Counted from the stretch's first letter, positions 1 to 11,272 are shown. The stretch is DNA of 64,000 nucleotides from Carya illinoinensis (GCF_018687715.1 NC_056758.1:19220001-19284000); one strand, 5' to 3'. A program made the numbers and translations. The notes: generated from the letters alone by a model not told the origin.

Positions 1-43
1 CTTTTTGTTTGAGGACAAACAAAGTTGTAAGTTTGGGGATATT
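1..43 (+). mobile_element. 3' internal end and polypurine tract of a Ty3-type LTR element
   Basis: A purine-rich tract (AAGTTTGGGGA, about 29-39) sits just before the TGATGACTTGC start of an LTR. This is the position of a plus-strand primer. The rest of the internal region lies off the left edge, so coding content and lineage cannot be judged. Confidence 0.55.
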
Positions 44-82
44 TGATGACTTGCAAAAATTTTATATTGCAGATTTTACAAG

Positions 83-320
83 TTCGCTTGAGCGGAAGCT
101 TTTGGCTACTCGAGTGAATTCAGGCAGATTCAAACGCTCGACTGCCGCTCGACAGGGAGCTCGAGCGGGTTGCTGAAAAACAAAGATCGCTCGAGCAGAG
201 ACATTGGCCACTCGAGCGAAATCAGGCAGAGTCGAACGCTCGACGTGCGCTTGATAGGATGCTCGAGCGAAATCAGACAGAGTCGGACGCTCGATGTGCG
301 CTCGACACCCCGCTCGAGCG
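83..320 (+). repeat. CTCGAG palindrome array in LTR U3 (copy 1)
   Basis: Six CTCGAG hexamers lie in about 200 bp, interleaved with CGCTCGAC half-sites and AATCAGGCAGAGTCGAA spacers. Compared with 13782-14013, several CpGs have become TpG or CpA, for example GCTTGAGCGG near 83, as expected for methylated cytosines. Confidence 0.75.
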
Positions 321-364
321 AACATCGTATTTTGACAGATTTTAGGTTTTCAGCCGTGACACCA

Positions 365-372
365 TATAAAAG
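365..372 (+). promoter_or_regulatory. LTR TATA box
   Basis: TATAAAAG lies about 50 bp after the last CTCGAG palindrome and is conserved at 14060-14067 in the other copy. It probably marks the U3/R promoter of this retrotransposon. Confidence 0.6.
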
Positions 373-1337
373 CAATTTTTCACTCTAGGGCCGGGAGTTT
401 TGACTGGAGAACACTTCTTGGGAGAGAAAAACATAGCTAGAGGGATTAAAATCATCTATTTTTGGAGAGGGAATTCCAATTATTGCACGTACGTTGGAAT
501 CATACACGAGCACGGACGAGAGAAAAGCGTTGAATCGTTCCCTTGAGCTTTTGACGACGAGTTGAGGTTGCAAGGAGGATTTTTCAGTGTTTCTTTTCTT
601 CCCATCTTCTTAGAACAATTATGGTGAATTCGTTTATGTTGAATTCCATTTCTAGCATGAGCTAAATTTTCTTCATTCTAGGAAAACGATGTAACCTATT
701 TCCGAACTATGCTTGATTGTCTATGCTAATTTAAGCAATTCTCTCTTTGTTTATCTGATTTATTCTGAATTTATTGCTTCTAATTAACTGGCCATTGATT
801 AGATGATAAGTAATCTTGTGATTTGCTATCGAAAGAGGGAATCATAGGGTAGATCTTGGATATTTCAGCATAGGTAAGTATAGAGATCGAAAGACTTGTA
901 TGAACCTATGTAGTAATTAAATCATTGGTCTTATTGCGTTCTTGATTATTGAATTTGCATATTCTTGTGTGAATTGATAACCAAGAGTCAATTCCAATTG
1001 ACTATCGAAAGAGGCTTTTGGATGAATTAGAGATTTGCTAATAGACAAAAGAGATTTAAATTAAATTAGCTGGATGAGAAAAGTATAGTGAAGAAGTAGG
1101 TGAAATCGATTTCCTAGAAGTTTTCTTCCCATTAATTTGATCTTCGAACGTCAGTGTTATTTCCTTTGCACATTTTTCTTTGAGTTGATCTAGTTTAAAT
1201 TGCAACTACAAAAATCTTAGTGATTCCTCTAGATAAAATCAAGTTTAGTATAATTTTGGTATTTAGCAAACGTAAGGTACTAATCCCTGAGGACGATAAA
1301 ACTACGATACTGTGCACTTGCAGTTTTGCACCGGTCA

Positions 1338-2439
1338 GATATTTTGATCAAAACCCCATGATAAACCCCAAATTATGGAGAATCCGGTGCTTTAGGGCAC
1401 CGGATGTGAATGCTGTAAAGAGTAGCAGTGCTCTTCCTAATGCAAGTACTTAGAATAAATGTGAAGCTCACCTACAAGAGAGATAAAATCACACCCTATG
1501 TGAGCAAAAGTGTTGTCAAAGCGAGCAACAAGTCTCGCACCAGGCGAGCAACAACATCAAATTGGGCGAGCTACGAGTGGTTGCAATATGGAAGAGAAAA
1601 ATTCAAGACCAAGAACAAGCATAAATTTTGGCATACGGGCTTACATCTTGGAACAATCAACATGACAGGCACTCGACCCACCCAGTCACATGCTAGCAAT
1701 GAAGCTCGCCAGAGGAACAAAGTACCCTCATGGGCAGTCTATAAAGCTCACCTTGCACAACAAGCATAATGGGAATACCACGAGTAAGCACTAATAGTCA
1801 CCTTCGAGCAACCAACGTATGAGCCCTTAGCCCACCCATGAATCAAAGTTCAATTGGACAATGAAGCTTCCCCATCGCTACAACCGCAAAACTTGCAACC
1901 AAGGAGCTTTCAAGCATACGGCCATTTACAAAACTCGCCACAAGCTTTCTCGTAGTCAGAACAAAACAAATTTATCAAAGGATGTGAACACACATTGGCA
2001 TATCTAAATTTTTGTGCTAGAAAAGAAAATACTTTGTCTACAAAAACTTGCTACAAAAGCATGTCACACAACAACTTGACATTGAAAAACTACTTGGGAG
2101 TTCGGGTTCAGGAACTCATAAAGTGCTCAAAAATGTATAGCATACTTGCTTAAACACTAAAATTAGTGACGTTAGTGTGTGATTTGCTTTGTTGATGATG
2201 TGTATAATAGTAAAAGGACTCTACTAGAGATCGCACTCAGTTTTGGTTTATTTGAGTTCGACTCTCTCGTCCATTTGACAAAGTTTTATTATTATAATAT
2301 GGAGCAAATTGAATTATATAAATATTGAATTTTTATAACTAATTAATTTTCTTAGTTTTGACCAAGTTGTAAGAGTTGGAACTCACATAATATTCAGGAT
2401 AATTGAGCAGTGTAAGAAAATAACTATTTCTCAGGATTT
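1338..2439. other. Unclassified diverged sequence
   Basis: I recognise no gene. Around 1500-1960 the motif GCGAGCAAC and variants recur. A 9-bp perfect hairpin (ATCCGGTGC / GCACCGGAT, 6-nt loop) lies at 1382-1405 and is GC-rich for its surroundings. The 113-codon open frame at 1428-1769 has no recognisable motif. It could be decayed transposon sequence. Confidence 0.4.
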
Positions 2440-2969
2440 ACGAGTATGACCTATCTGGCTGACACAATGTTCAAGATCATCGAGCATGCTAGTATGATCC
2501 AAACACTACCTGGATTATTAGAAAACGACACTTTCTCGGAATCACTAAGTAAGGCTAGTTCGATAAAGATAATGTTCGGGATAACCACAAAGAGCAAGAA
2601 AATGACCCATGCTTGGGATCACCGAGCATGCTAGTCCAATCCAAACAGAGCTCGGGATAACTAATTAGAGCAAAAAATAATCCTTGCTCAGGATGATTGA
2701 GAAAGGCCAATCTGGTCAAGACAATACTTGGTATTATTGAGTAGTGCCAAAAAAAAAGACCCTTGCTCGAGGTCACTGAGCTAGGCTTGTCTGGCAGACA
2801 AAATGATCGGGATCACCAAGCATGCCAATCTAATCCAAAGATTCAAAACATTACTCTATTTAATTGAGTAGCACAAGAGAATCAACCTTGCATGGTTTCA
2901 TTGAGTATGCCAATTCGATCCAACATTACTCGGTTTAATCGAGCAACACAAGGAAATAATCATTGTTAT
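2440..2969. repeat. Degenerate tandem array with inverted GCTCGG/CGAGC motifs
   Basis: Units of roughly 75-80 bp alternate CTTGCTCGGGATNATCGAGCAAGG-like blocks with AATCTGGTCCAAA-like spacers. Most units can fold locally because GCTCG and CGAGC face each other. The array is split by the solo LTR at 2970-5111 and resumes at 5117-5240. Confidence 0.6.
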
Positions 2970-5111
2970 TGTGACGCCCCCAAATCCCCACGCACGGACA
3001 TGGGAAAATCAAGACGTCCGGATGATGACATCACGAGTCACCACCCTATCGACGTGTGCCAAGTGTGTGTATAAGCAATGAATGTGCACGAGAAACACGT
3101 AGCGGATAGCAAAGTCAATAACTAAGTACCAGAATTTTTCTTAGTTTAATACAAAGCTGCTTAAAACATACGTAATAAAATATTACAAAACACAAAGATA
3201 TTTATAAACTAAACAACAAAGCTTAAACTTTAACTTCAGCACCCCGGCGGAGCCGCATCCTCGGGCTCGGCCTCCTCCTCTTCCTTGAACTCTGCACCAA
3301 AATCTACGGTACCAAAAATGGTGCCGCAGGTAAGTAAAATCCAAACGCCACTAGATAAAAACATATTAAACTCAACAATATGCATGAAAGAATGCAATGC
3401 ACATGTCCCATAAAATCATAATTTTTCCACACACGCCAAAAACCCATTTGGCCCAAAAACATAACCATTAAAACCATTCCTTGCCATTATCCTAGATAAT
3501 GGCCCAAAACTGCTACTACCATTTTCCCAGAAAATGGATCAAAAGCCTCAACACATCCTCACCATTATCCCAGATAATGGCCCAAACTACCATTTTCCCA
3601 GAAAATAGATCAAAAGCCTCGAAACCAAACCTTGCCATTTTCCCAGAAAATGGCCCACATTCGAAAACCATAAAAACGATCCAACTATGCATGCACCATG
3701 ATCTCCCCTAGGGATCATCTGCACACGCTGGCTCTGTGCCACACCGCAGGTAACGACTACGCGTGTGACACCTAAATGAGCGATGCCTAGACTTGCGCCC
3801 AGTGCATACCTGGCCAGGCCATCCTCTAGTCCCCGCCACTATAGGGACCACGGAGTCGACACGACAGCGTTACCGTATCGTGCCATCCGGTCGTCGCCAT
3901 GCGACCACCCAGGGGATGTCACTCAGTATTATCCACTCCCGAGTGACCAGAGGAGCTCCACCGAGATAATAACCCATCTCGGCTTGGGCTCGTGAGACTC
4001 ACACACCCGAAACCATTTACGCCAACAAAACATGATTTTCTCACTTAAAATTAAATGCGCATAAATGCAATATAAATGCAACTTCAAGGCATAAAACAAC
4101 CAACCAATCCAAATCAACACATCAAGCAACTCTGTCCTCAATCCATCCGACCCCCGAACTCCTCAGACTCAGTCTGGAATCAGCCAACCAACAACAAATA
4201 TTTATTGAATGAGAAAAATATATTTAAATCTAAAAGTAGGGTTTGGAAAATACTTATAGCGCTATATGGTATTTTTAGAAAGCTCGCAGTGTTGCAAACG
4301 GCGGAAGAAAAGCAACGTAACAGTGAAATTTCACTGTGGCTGTGGGTTGTAAAATACCCACTTTTGAACGGGGACAAACCAAAGCTCGGGATTGATAGGT
4401 AATGGTCTAAGGATGTTTATGAAGCTAAGGGAAGTGGAGTTTGGCCCTGGGTGGAGGCGAAAACGGCGGAGGAAGGCCAAAATACCCAAATCAGAAAGCT
4501 AGCTCGTGGGAGCTGTACCAGCGACGGTTAGAGGCCGGAAATGGGTGGGTTAGGATGGCAAGGAATCGGTGATGAAGTGGTGAAGAGGTGGTGGCCGGAG
4601 GTGGAGCAACGGTGGCAGATCGGAGCAAAAACCTTGTGGCTTGATGGTGGTTTTCCGGCTAAACGACGGCTCCGTTGGTGGTGGAAATTTGTGAGGTGGT
4701 TCACTGGAGGGAGGGGAAGAGATTGGTGGTGGTGGTGTGCCGCACGGTGGCCGGTGGCGGTGGGTCTGGGTAGCTGGACGAAGCGGCGTGAGGGAGAGGA
4801 GAGAGAGTATCGCGCAGGAGAGAACCGGGGAGGAAGAGAAAAAAAGAAAAGAGAAAGAAGAAAAAAGAAAAAGAAAAGAGAAAAAGAAAAGATGAGGGAA
4901 AAGAAATGAGGTCCAGTCCTCACTCCGGAAACCAAAACAGGTCCGCCGAAAACGATATTAAAAACTGTAAAATGATTAAATAAATACAACACAACATCAA
5001 ATAAATTAAAAACCAATTTAAAACGCAATAATTTAAAATAAATAAACCAATATATTAATTAAATTAAAAACAACCCTTCAGTGAAAATACATAAAAAAGC
5101 GGGTCATTACA
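2970..5111 (-). mobile_element. Solo LTR of the gag-only family (copy 1)
   Basis: A single LTR running TGTGACGCCCCC to GGGTCATTACA on the plus strand, so minus relative to the gag of elements A and B. It is flanked by GTTAT (2965-2969) and GCTAT (5112-5116), a 5-bp target duplication with one mismatch. The tandem array continues on both sides, confirming insertion. It contains the homopurine tract (about 4830-4892), the twin hairpins (about 4310-4375) and the conserved CAG-GTAAGT on the plus strand near 3327. No internal domain remains, so it arose by LTR-LTR recombination. Confidence 0.88.
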
Positions 5112-5116
5112 GCTAT

Positions 5117-5240
5117 TTCTGAGCAAGGCCATTCCAATCAAAACATTGCTTGAGATGACCGACCGGAACAAAAAAATAAACTTTGCTCGAGATAATCGAG
5201 CAAGGCTAGTCTAATCAAAACATTGCTCATTTGAATAGTT
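5117..5240. repeat. Continuation of the degenerate tandem array
   Basis: The array interrupted at 2969 resumes here. It includes a clean hairpin, TTGCTCGA-GATAA-TCGAGCAA, at 5183-5203. Confidence 0.6.
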
Positions 5241-5770
5241 AGCTGAACTTTTTTTAATAGCGGACTCCACTTTTCTTTCTTAAATGAGTACAAAAGATTT
5301 ACATACTTTAGAACTTTATTTTACTCTTATTTGAATAGTTAGCTGAACTCTTTTTAATTTTTCATCAACTAAAACAAGCAAAATGTGATTTTATTTTTGG
5401 GTTCTAAATAGATTGTTTACACAGTAACAATGAAACCTCTGCTCCAAATCTTACAACCATAACACACACAAAAAGAAGAAGAAGAAGAAGAAGAAAAGAA
5501 AAAGAATTGATGACGTGAGATATTGCCATCACAAGGAAGGATTTGCTTCAGTAAGGCAACGTATCTTCAAGCACATTGATGCCAAAAAAGCCTTACCACC
5601 AAGATAGATATCTGAGCTCGATTGGAACAAAATACATTTACAGTTGTTTGATTCCTCTTTCCTATTGTCGAGTCTTTGATTCCTCTTATTTCAAATTTTT
5701 AATCTTTTTAAATTGACATGGCCGTCATTAACGAGTCATCATATTAATGGTGTAATGGTGCCTGTGGTAC
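5241..5770. other. AT-rich spacer, no gene seen
   Basis: It holds one of two copies of TTTGAATAGTTAGCTGAACT (starting about 5231 and 5330), a GAA-rich microsatellite at about 5474-5500 and otherwise featureless AT-rich DNA. The copia element inserted at its right end. Confidence 0.5.
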
Positions 5771-5775
5771 GGAAG

Positions 5776-6080
5776 TGATAACATTCATCATTCAATCAAC
5801 AATATCCCTGAAATGGAAACTGTTGATATGAATGGCAACATGACAAATATGGATGCTGAGAGTGTAGTAGACTGATTACAGTGCAGATTTTACTCCTTGT
5901 ATTTTGCTGTTGTAATTTGTTAAGTCTTACCATGTTTAGAATACACAATTGTCTATTACCATGTATAGCTATAGCTTATACAGTCTCTGTACACAATCCT
6001 TGAATATAAATACAATACTACTCTCACAGAAAAGGTGTGGTGAGATTTTTTTTATCATCGACTTGTGTTGATTTTCTTCT
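5776..6080 (+). repeat. Copia 5' LTR
   Basis: Starts TGATAACATTC, ends TTTTCTTCT and matches 10275-10578. A TATA box (TATAAATA) lies at 6005-6012. Confidence 0.93.
6005..6012 (+). promoter_or_regulatory. Copia LTR TATA box
   Basis: TATAAATA about 70 bp before the LTR end, repeated identically at 10504-10511 in the 3' LTR. It is the only good TATA candidate in this short LTR. Confidence 0.55.
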
Positions 6081-6092
6081 TGGTATCAGAGA
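6081..6092 (+). other. Primer binding site, initiator tRNA-Met type
   Basis: TGGTATCAGAGA directly abuts the 5' LTR. TGGTATCAGAGC is the usual complement of plant initiator tRNA-Met, so the last base differs. It would prime minus-strand DNA synthesis. Confidence 0.85.
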
Positions 6093-6132
6093 AATCATAT
6101 TGTGAGGAGGGCTATTTTTTTTTTCCGCAAAC

Positions 6133-9100
6133 ATGTCTTCAGTATCTTTGAACGTTGGCAATTTTGTCACACTCAGACTCAAGTCTGAAAATTATCCTCT
6201 CTAGCATGAGCAAGTACTTGCTCTAGCAGAAAGTCAGGAACTGGTGGTCTATCTTACGGGAGAAGTCCCTATCCCTGAGAGTATACTTCCACCTTCAGAG
6301 GGCTCAAACCATCAATCTGTTCCTAACCCATATTTTGTAAGATGGAAGACTGCTGATTGACTACTTAGAGGATGGATCATTGGCACCTTATCTGAAGAGG
6401 CTCTTGGGATTGTCATTGGACTAGATACCTCGGCACAGGTATGGAGAGCTCTTAAAGAAGCCTATGCTCAATCTTCTCAGGAGCGACAGTTTCAACTTAC
6501 ACAGCAACTCAATCACATGAAGAAAGATTCTGATATGCCCCTGAATGACTACCTACGTAAATTCAAAGGTGTGTGTGATAGTCTATCTGCTATTGGCTTC
6601 CCTATTGATGACAAAACTAAAGTATTCTCTCTGTTGAATGGCTTGGGAGCAAGGTATGAACCTTTTACCACCTCTATGCTTAAACCTCCTATGCCCAGTT
6701 ATGCAGAAGCAGTGCCTTTATTGCAAAGCTATGAAACCAGAATTAGTTTGTACTCCCCTGACTCAGTAGCCTACACTGCCTTTTATGGTCAGAAAAATAA
6801 CTCAAAGTTCATTAACAAGGGATATAGACAATCAGGTAGTTTCTCATCAAAAGGAAAAGGTTTTTCTCCTGCTAATCAAGCCACTATGAAGCCAATGAAT
6901 CAAGGTTCTCCAAATGTATCAACTAATTCTACCCGTGAGTCTCATCGTTATCTTCTATGTCAAATTTGTGACAAACGAGGTCATACTGCAATTCGTTGTT
7001 GGCATAGATTTAACCACTCAATTAAGCCTGACAACTTGCCAAAAACATTTGTAGCTCTCAACATTGAATCATAAACTAGCACTGAAGAATGGATTTCTGA
7101 TACCGGAGCTTCTGCTCACATGACCTCTCATGAAGGTATTTTACACAACTTAAAACCTTATGTTGGTTCAGATAATGTGTTAATTGGCAATGGAGATTTT
7201 CTCAAAATTACACACATTGGAGATGCTACCATTGGGACAGGATCTTCAAAGCTCACTTTAAATAATGTTCTGTTGGTTCCTGATTCAGAAAAAAATTTGT
7301 TATCTATTGGACAATTGACCACTGATTACCCAGTAAACTGTGAGTTTTCTAATCAGATTTTTGTGGTCAAGGATCGAGTGACACAAAGGGTGCTAATGAA
7401 GGGCCTCAAGCAGGATAATCTATACACCATTCAGGCTTCACCAGCTGCTTTCTTTTCAACAAGGTTTCGAGCAGTAACAAGGGACCTATGGCATCAAAGG
7501 CTCGGGCATCCTCAAGCAGTTGTTGTTTCCAACCTGCAAAGCAATGGTTTTATTAAAGTATTATCCAATAAGCTAGAAAATAAAGTTTGTGAGAGTTGTC
7601 AGATAGGGAAGATGTCTAAGCTTCCTTTTACTGCTTCAGTGTCTAGTACATTTGCTCCTTTTGATAAACTTCACATTGACTTATGGGGACCTGCTCCTAT
7701 TCCTTCCATGAATAAATTTCATTATTATGCTGCCATTGTGGATGACTTTACCAAGTTCATTTGGCTTATTCCCTTAAAAAAGAAATCAGATTTCTTTACT
7801 CAGTTCTTACTATTTGAAAAATATGTTTTGAGGTAATTTGGGCAACACATAAAAGTAGTACAAACAGATGAAGGGGGAGAATTTTTGAACCATGCATTTG
7901 TTAGTCATTTGCCAAATTCTGGTATTTTACATCACATCTCATGTCCATACACGCCTGAGCAGAATGGCTTTGTTGAGAGGAGACATCGAAATATTAGAGA
8001 ATTGGGTCTTACAATGACGCTGCATGCAAATGTTCCTAAGTGTTTTTGGGTTGAAGCATTTACTACAGCTATTTTCCTCATCAACAGACTTCCTACTGTC
8101 ACTTTAAAATGGGAGTCCCCTTACTCTATGCTTTATCATAAAACACCAGATTATGGATCTCTTCGTGTCTTTGGTTCAAGATGTTATCCTTATGTTTGGG
8201 ACCAAAAGACAAGTAAATTTGATCCAAAGTCTCTTCCTTGTGTGTTCTTGGGCTATAGTGCTCGACATGAAGGCTATAGGTGTTATTATCCACCTACAAG
8301 AAGGACTTTTATTTCCATATATGTAGCATTTGATGAGGACTCTCTTCACTTCAAAAATCAAGTCTCCAAGAATATGTCTCCTTCAGATTTTTTAGTGACT
8401 ACTTTCAATGAATGGGATTCCTCAACAGCTCCTATATGTTCTCATTCTCTTCCATTAGAAAATACAGAAAATCCAACTCCTGATGCACTATTGAATAAAC
8501 AACTAATTCTCTCTGATTTAGTTTCTGGTGCAGAACTACAGCCCAATATTGTCCCAGCTATGCTGGATCACTTTGAAGAACATGGATTAACTGATCAATC
8601 CGTGACAGTTCGTGAAGAGTCTTCAAATTCTATACTGCCTGCTCCTTCACACACTATGCAAACTCGTGCAAAATCAGGTATTCATAAGCCTAATCCTAAG
8701 TATGCTTTAATTCATCATTATGGTAGCATACCAAAGCCACCAAGAACAATTCAATTGGCTACTAAGCATCCTGGCTGGAAGCAAGCTATGGAAGAGGAAT
8801 TGGAAGCTTTGAGGCAAAATGAGACATGGTCTCTTGTTCCAAGAAATTCCACAATGAATGTGGTTGGCTCACGTTGGGTACTAACACCCAAAATCAATCC
8901 TGATGGATCATTGCAACGCCTAAAGGCAAGACTGGTTGCTAAAGGTTTTCATCAAGTAGATGGTGTAGACTTCACAGAGACTTATTCCCCTGTAGTTAAA
9001 CCAGCTACTATTCGGATAATCATCTCATTAGCAGTAGTACAACACTGGAGTATTAGACAGCTAGATGTGAAAAATGCATTCTTGCATGGACTCTTGTCAG

Positions 9101-10374
9101 AACATATATTCATGGAGTAGCCTCCTGGCTTTGTGAACTAGGAAAAATCTGATCATGTGTGCCTATTTCATAAGGCTATCTATGGGTTAAAGCAAGCTCC
9201 AAGAGCTTGGTTTGATAGATTTAGCTCATTTCTTCTTGAATCTGGTTTTTTCTGCAGTACAGTTGATCCAAGTCTATTTATCAAACATTCAGCTCATGGC
9301 ACCTTGGTACTACTTTTATATGTAGATGATATCATCCTCACGGGTTCATCAGATCAGTTAATTGATCAATTCATAGCTGTGTTAAACACTGAATTTGCCA
9401 TGAAAGACCTTGGTGCCCTTCATTATTTGTTGGGAATTGAGGTTACATCTGTTTCAGATGGCCTTGTACTCCACCAACCTAAGTATGCTATTGATTTGCT
9501 TGATCGTGCCTTGATGAGAGATTGCAAACCAATTCATACTCCAATGACTCAAAAGTTCAAAACAGTCACAGATTCAACAGCACTTTGTGATGCTCACACC
9601 TATCGATCTCTAGTTGGTGCATTACAATATTTAACTCTCACACATCCTGATATTTCATTTAGTGTTAATTATGTTTCTCAATTTATGCATGCTCCAACAC
9701 AAGACCATTTCACAATGGTAAGAAGGATTTTGAGATATATCAAAGGGACTGTCCACCTTGGTTTGCATATTCAGCATTCAAGTACATTGGATCTTTATGC
9801 CTTCTCGGATGCTGATTGGGCTAGCTGCCCACAAACACGCCGTTCCACAACTGGTTTCTATACATACCTTGGCAGTAACATTATTTCTTGGAGTGCAAAG
9901 AAACAACCAACAGTCTCTCGCTCAAGCTCAGAGGCTGAATACAGGGCCATAGCCCAAACTGCTGCAGAAATCACATGGCTTACTTTTATTCTCCGTGACC
10001 TTCAAGTACCATTGATGAAACCTCCAGTTTTATTTTGTAATAATCTAAGTTCATTGTTCATGACTGTAAATCCTGTGTTTCATGCTAGAAGTAAACACAT
10101 TGAGTTAGATTATCATTATATCAGGGAAAGAGTCTCTCTTGGATTGTTAACTACTCGACATATCTCAACTTCAGCTCAGATTGCAGATGTCTTCACCAAG
10201 CCCCAAAACCGATATGACTTGGACAAGCTCAAGCACAAACTATGCCTTGTTACTGAGCATAGTTTGAGGGGGGATGATAACATTCATCATTCAATCAACA
10301 ATATTCCTGAAATGGAAACTGTTGATATGAATGGCAACATGACAAATATGGATCCTGAGAGTGTAGCAGACTGA
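6133..10374 (+). pseudogene. Copia gag-pol polyprotein with six premature stops
   Basis: One continuous reading frame of 1414 codons from the ATG at 6133, with no frameshift. Order: UBN2-like gag; CCHC zinc knuckle CQICDKRGHTAIRC (6958-6999); protease DTGAS (Asp at 7099); GAG-pre-integrase (LWHQRLGHP, CESCQIGK); integrase with Asp 7678, Asp 7867 and Glu 7975, the last two 35 residues apart; reverse transcriptase with YVDD at 9319-9330; RNase H (SDADWASC, SSSEAEYRA). The order protease-integrase-RT-RNase H is that of Ty1/copia. Stops are at 6202 (TAG), 6358 (TGA), 7072 (TAA), 7834 (TAA), 9118 (TAG) and 9139 (TAG). The first two stand where Trp fits and the rest where Gln fits, so each is one C-to-T or G-to-A change. 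The final stop lies about 100 bp inside the 3' LTR. Confidence 0.95.
10266..10274 (+). other. Copia polypurine tract
   Basis: GAGGGGGGA immediately precedes the 3' LTR, the usual plus-strand priming site. Confidence 0.85.
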
Positions 10375-10578
10375 TTACAGTGCAGATTTTACTCCTTGTA
10401 TTTTGCTGTTGTAATTTGTTAAGTCTTACCATGTTTAGAATACACAACTGTCTATTACCATGTATAGCTATAGCTTATACAGTCTCTGTACACAATCCTT
10501 GAATATAAATACAATACTACTCTCATAGAAAAGGTGTGGTGAGATTTCTTTATCATCGACTTGTGTTGATTTTCTTCT
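10275..10578 (+). repeat. Copia 3' LTR
   Basis: Matches the 5' LTR with about six substitutions and one indel in a T run. Followed by the GGAAG target duplication. The polyprotein frame ends at 10374 inside it. Confidence 0.93.
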
Positions 10579-10583
10579 GGAAG

Positions 10584-11044
10584 AGCATATAAACAGAATT
10601 TCTCATTTAAAAAAAAATTAAAATATAAAAAGGAATACAAAATGATGGAAACAACCTATATTTTATAAAGTTCTGCAACATATAGTCACTTTTATGTATT
10701 CATTGTGCATTCTACAGATGTGATTGGCCAAATTAATTATTTTATACTAAAAAATAAAATAGTCATTCATATTAGTAGGGTTAGCAATAAGTACATAAAA
10801 TTAACTACACATAAAAATTTTGTATTTGTTTTATATGAAATAGATATTATATTCTTCAAATAAAAGATAGAATATCTATCTCCAATTTAAGGTCATTTCT
10901 AATTTTTAAGGTTTGATTTTTTATTTTTTTTTAAATCTATATATTGAAAGTGTGTTCATGTGATTTGTAGATAAGAAAAATAAGTAACATGTCATTGTGT
11001 ACGAGGGTTGAGTGGTGTTATGAGGTTTGGGTTTTGAAAGATTT
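10584..11044. other. AT-rich spacer, no gene seen
   Basis: Low-complexity A/T-rich DNA that is the right flank of the copia insertion site. I see no coding, RNA or repeat signal. Confidence 0.4.
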
Positions 11045-11272
11045 AGCCTGTGTTTAGATGTTGAGATTTAAGGTCTCGTGAAAGTATTTCATCTCATTAT
11101 TACAATTTTTTGTAATTTCAACACAAAATATAATAAACAATTCAACTTTTTCAATTCTATAAACAATAGTAATATTAAAAAATAATATTCTAACAAGATT
11201 TTATTCAACTTTCAACTTTAAGCTCAATTTATCTCATTTTAACTCATTATCCAAATGGCACCTATGAGTGTT
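11045..11272. mobile_element. MITE-like element
   Basis: About 225 bp, AT-rich and non-coding. Its ends resemble each other in inverse order (CCTGTGTTTAGATGTTGAGATT against the complement of TAACTCATTATCCAAATGGCAC). The interior (AACAATTCAACTTT, TATTCTAACAAGATTTTATTCAACTTTC) recurs in the other MITE-like units at 11702-12092, 17127-17346 and 17690-18830. Confidence 0.5.

Larger units (their letters stand above)
44..1337 (+). mobile_element. 3' LTR of the CTCGAG-array family (copy 1)
   Basis: The LTR begins TGATG and ends GGTCA, giving TG...CA termini. It is closely similar along its length to 13740-15062, which has clean target duplications, so the boundaries are well supported. U3 carries an array of CTCGAG palindromes, followed by a TATA box at 365-372. 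Because a polypurine tract precedes it, this is the 3' LTR of an element extending left. The adjacent GATAT at 1338-1342 would be its target duplication. ORFs across the array are by-products of the repeat and not genes. Confidence 0.8.
5776..10578 (+). mobile_element. Complete Ty1/copia retrotransposon, recently inserted but decayed
   Basis: A 4803-bp element with LTRs of 305 and 304 bp, an adjacent primer site, one gag-pol frame and a polypurine tract. GGAAG flanks both ends (5771-5775 and 10579-10583). That fixes the LTR as TGATAAC...TTCTTCT, that is TG...CT ends rather than TG...CA. The LTRs differ by about six substitutions and one indel, roughly 2 percent, so insertion is young compared with the surrounding repeats. 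Six in-frame stops make it non-functional. Confidence 0.95.

Noticed and set aside
62..325. 87-codon frames across the CTCGAG array, also 13757-14020
   Set aside because: They are translations of a palindromic DNA repeat; both strands give similar peptides.
1428..1769. 113-codon ORF
   Set aside because: No motif, no homologue recognised, and it lies in diverged repeat-like DNA.
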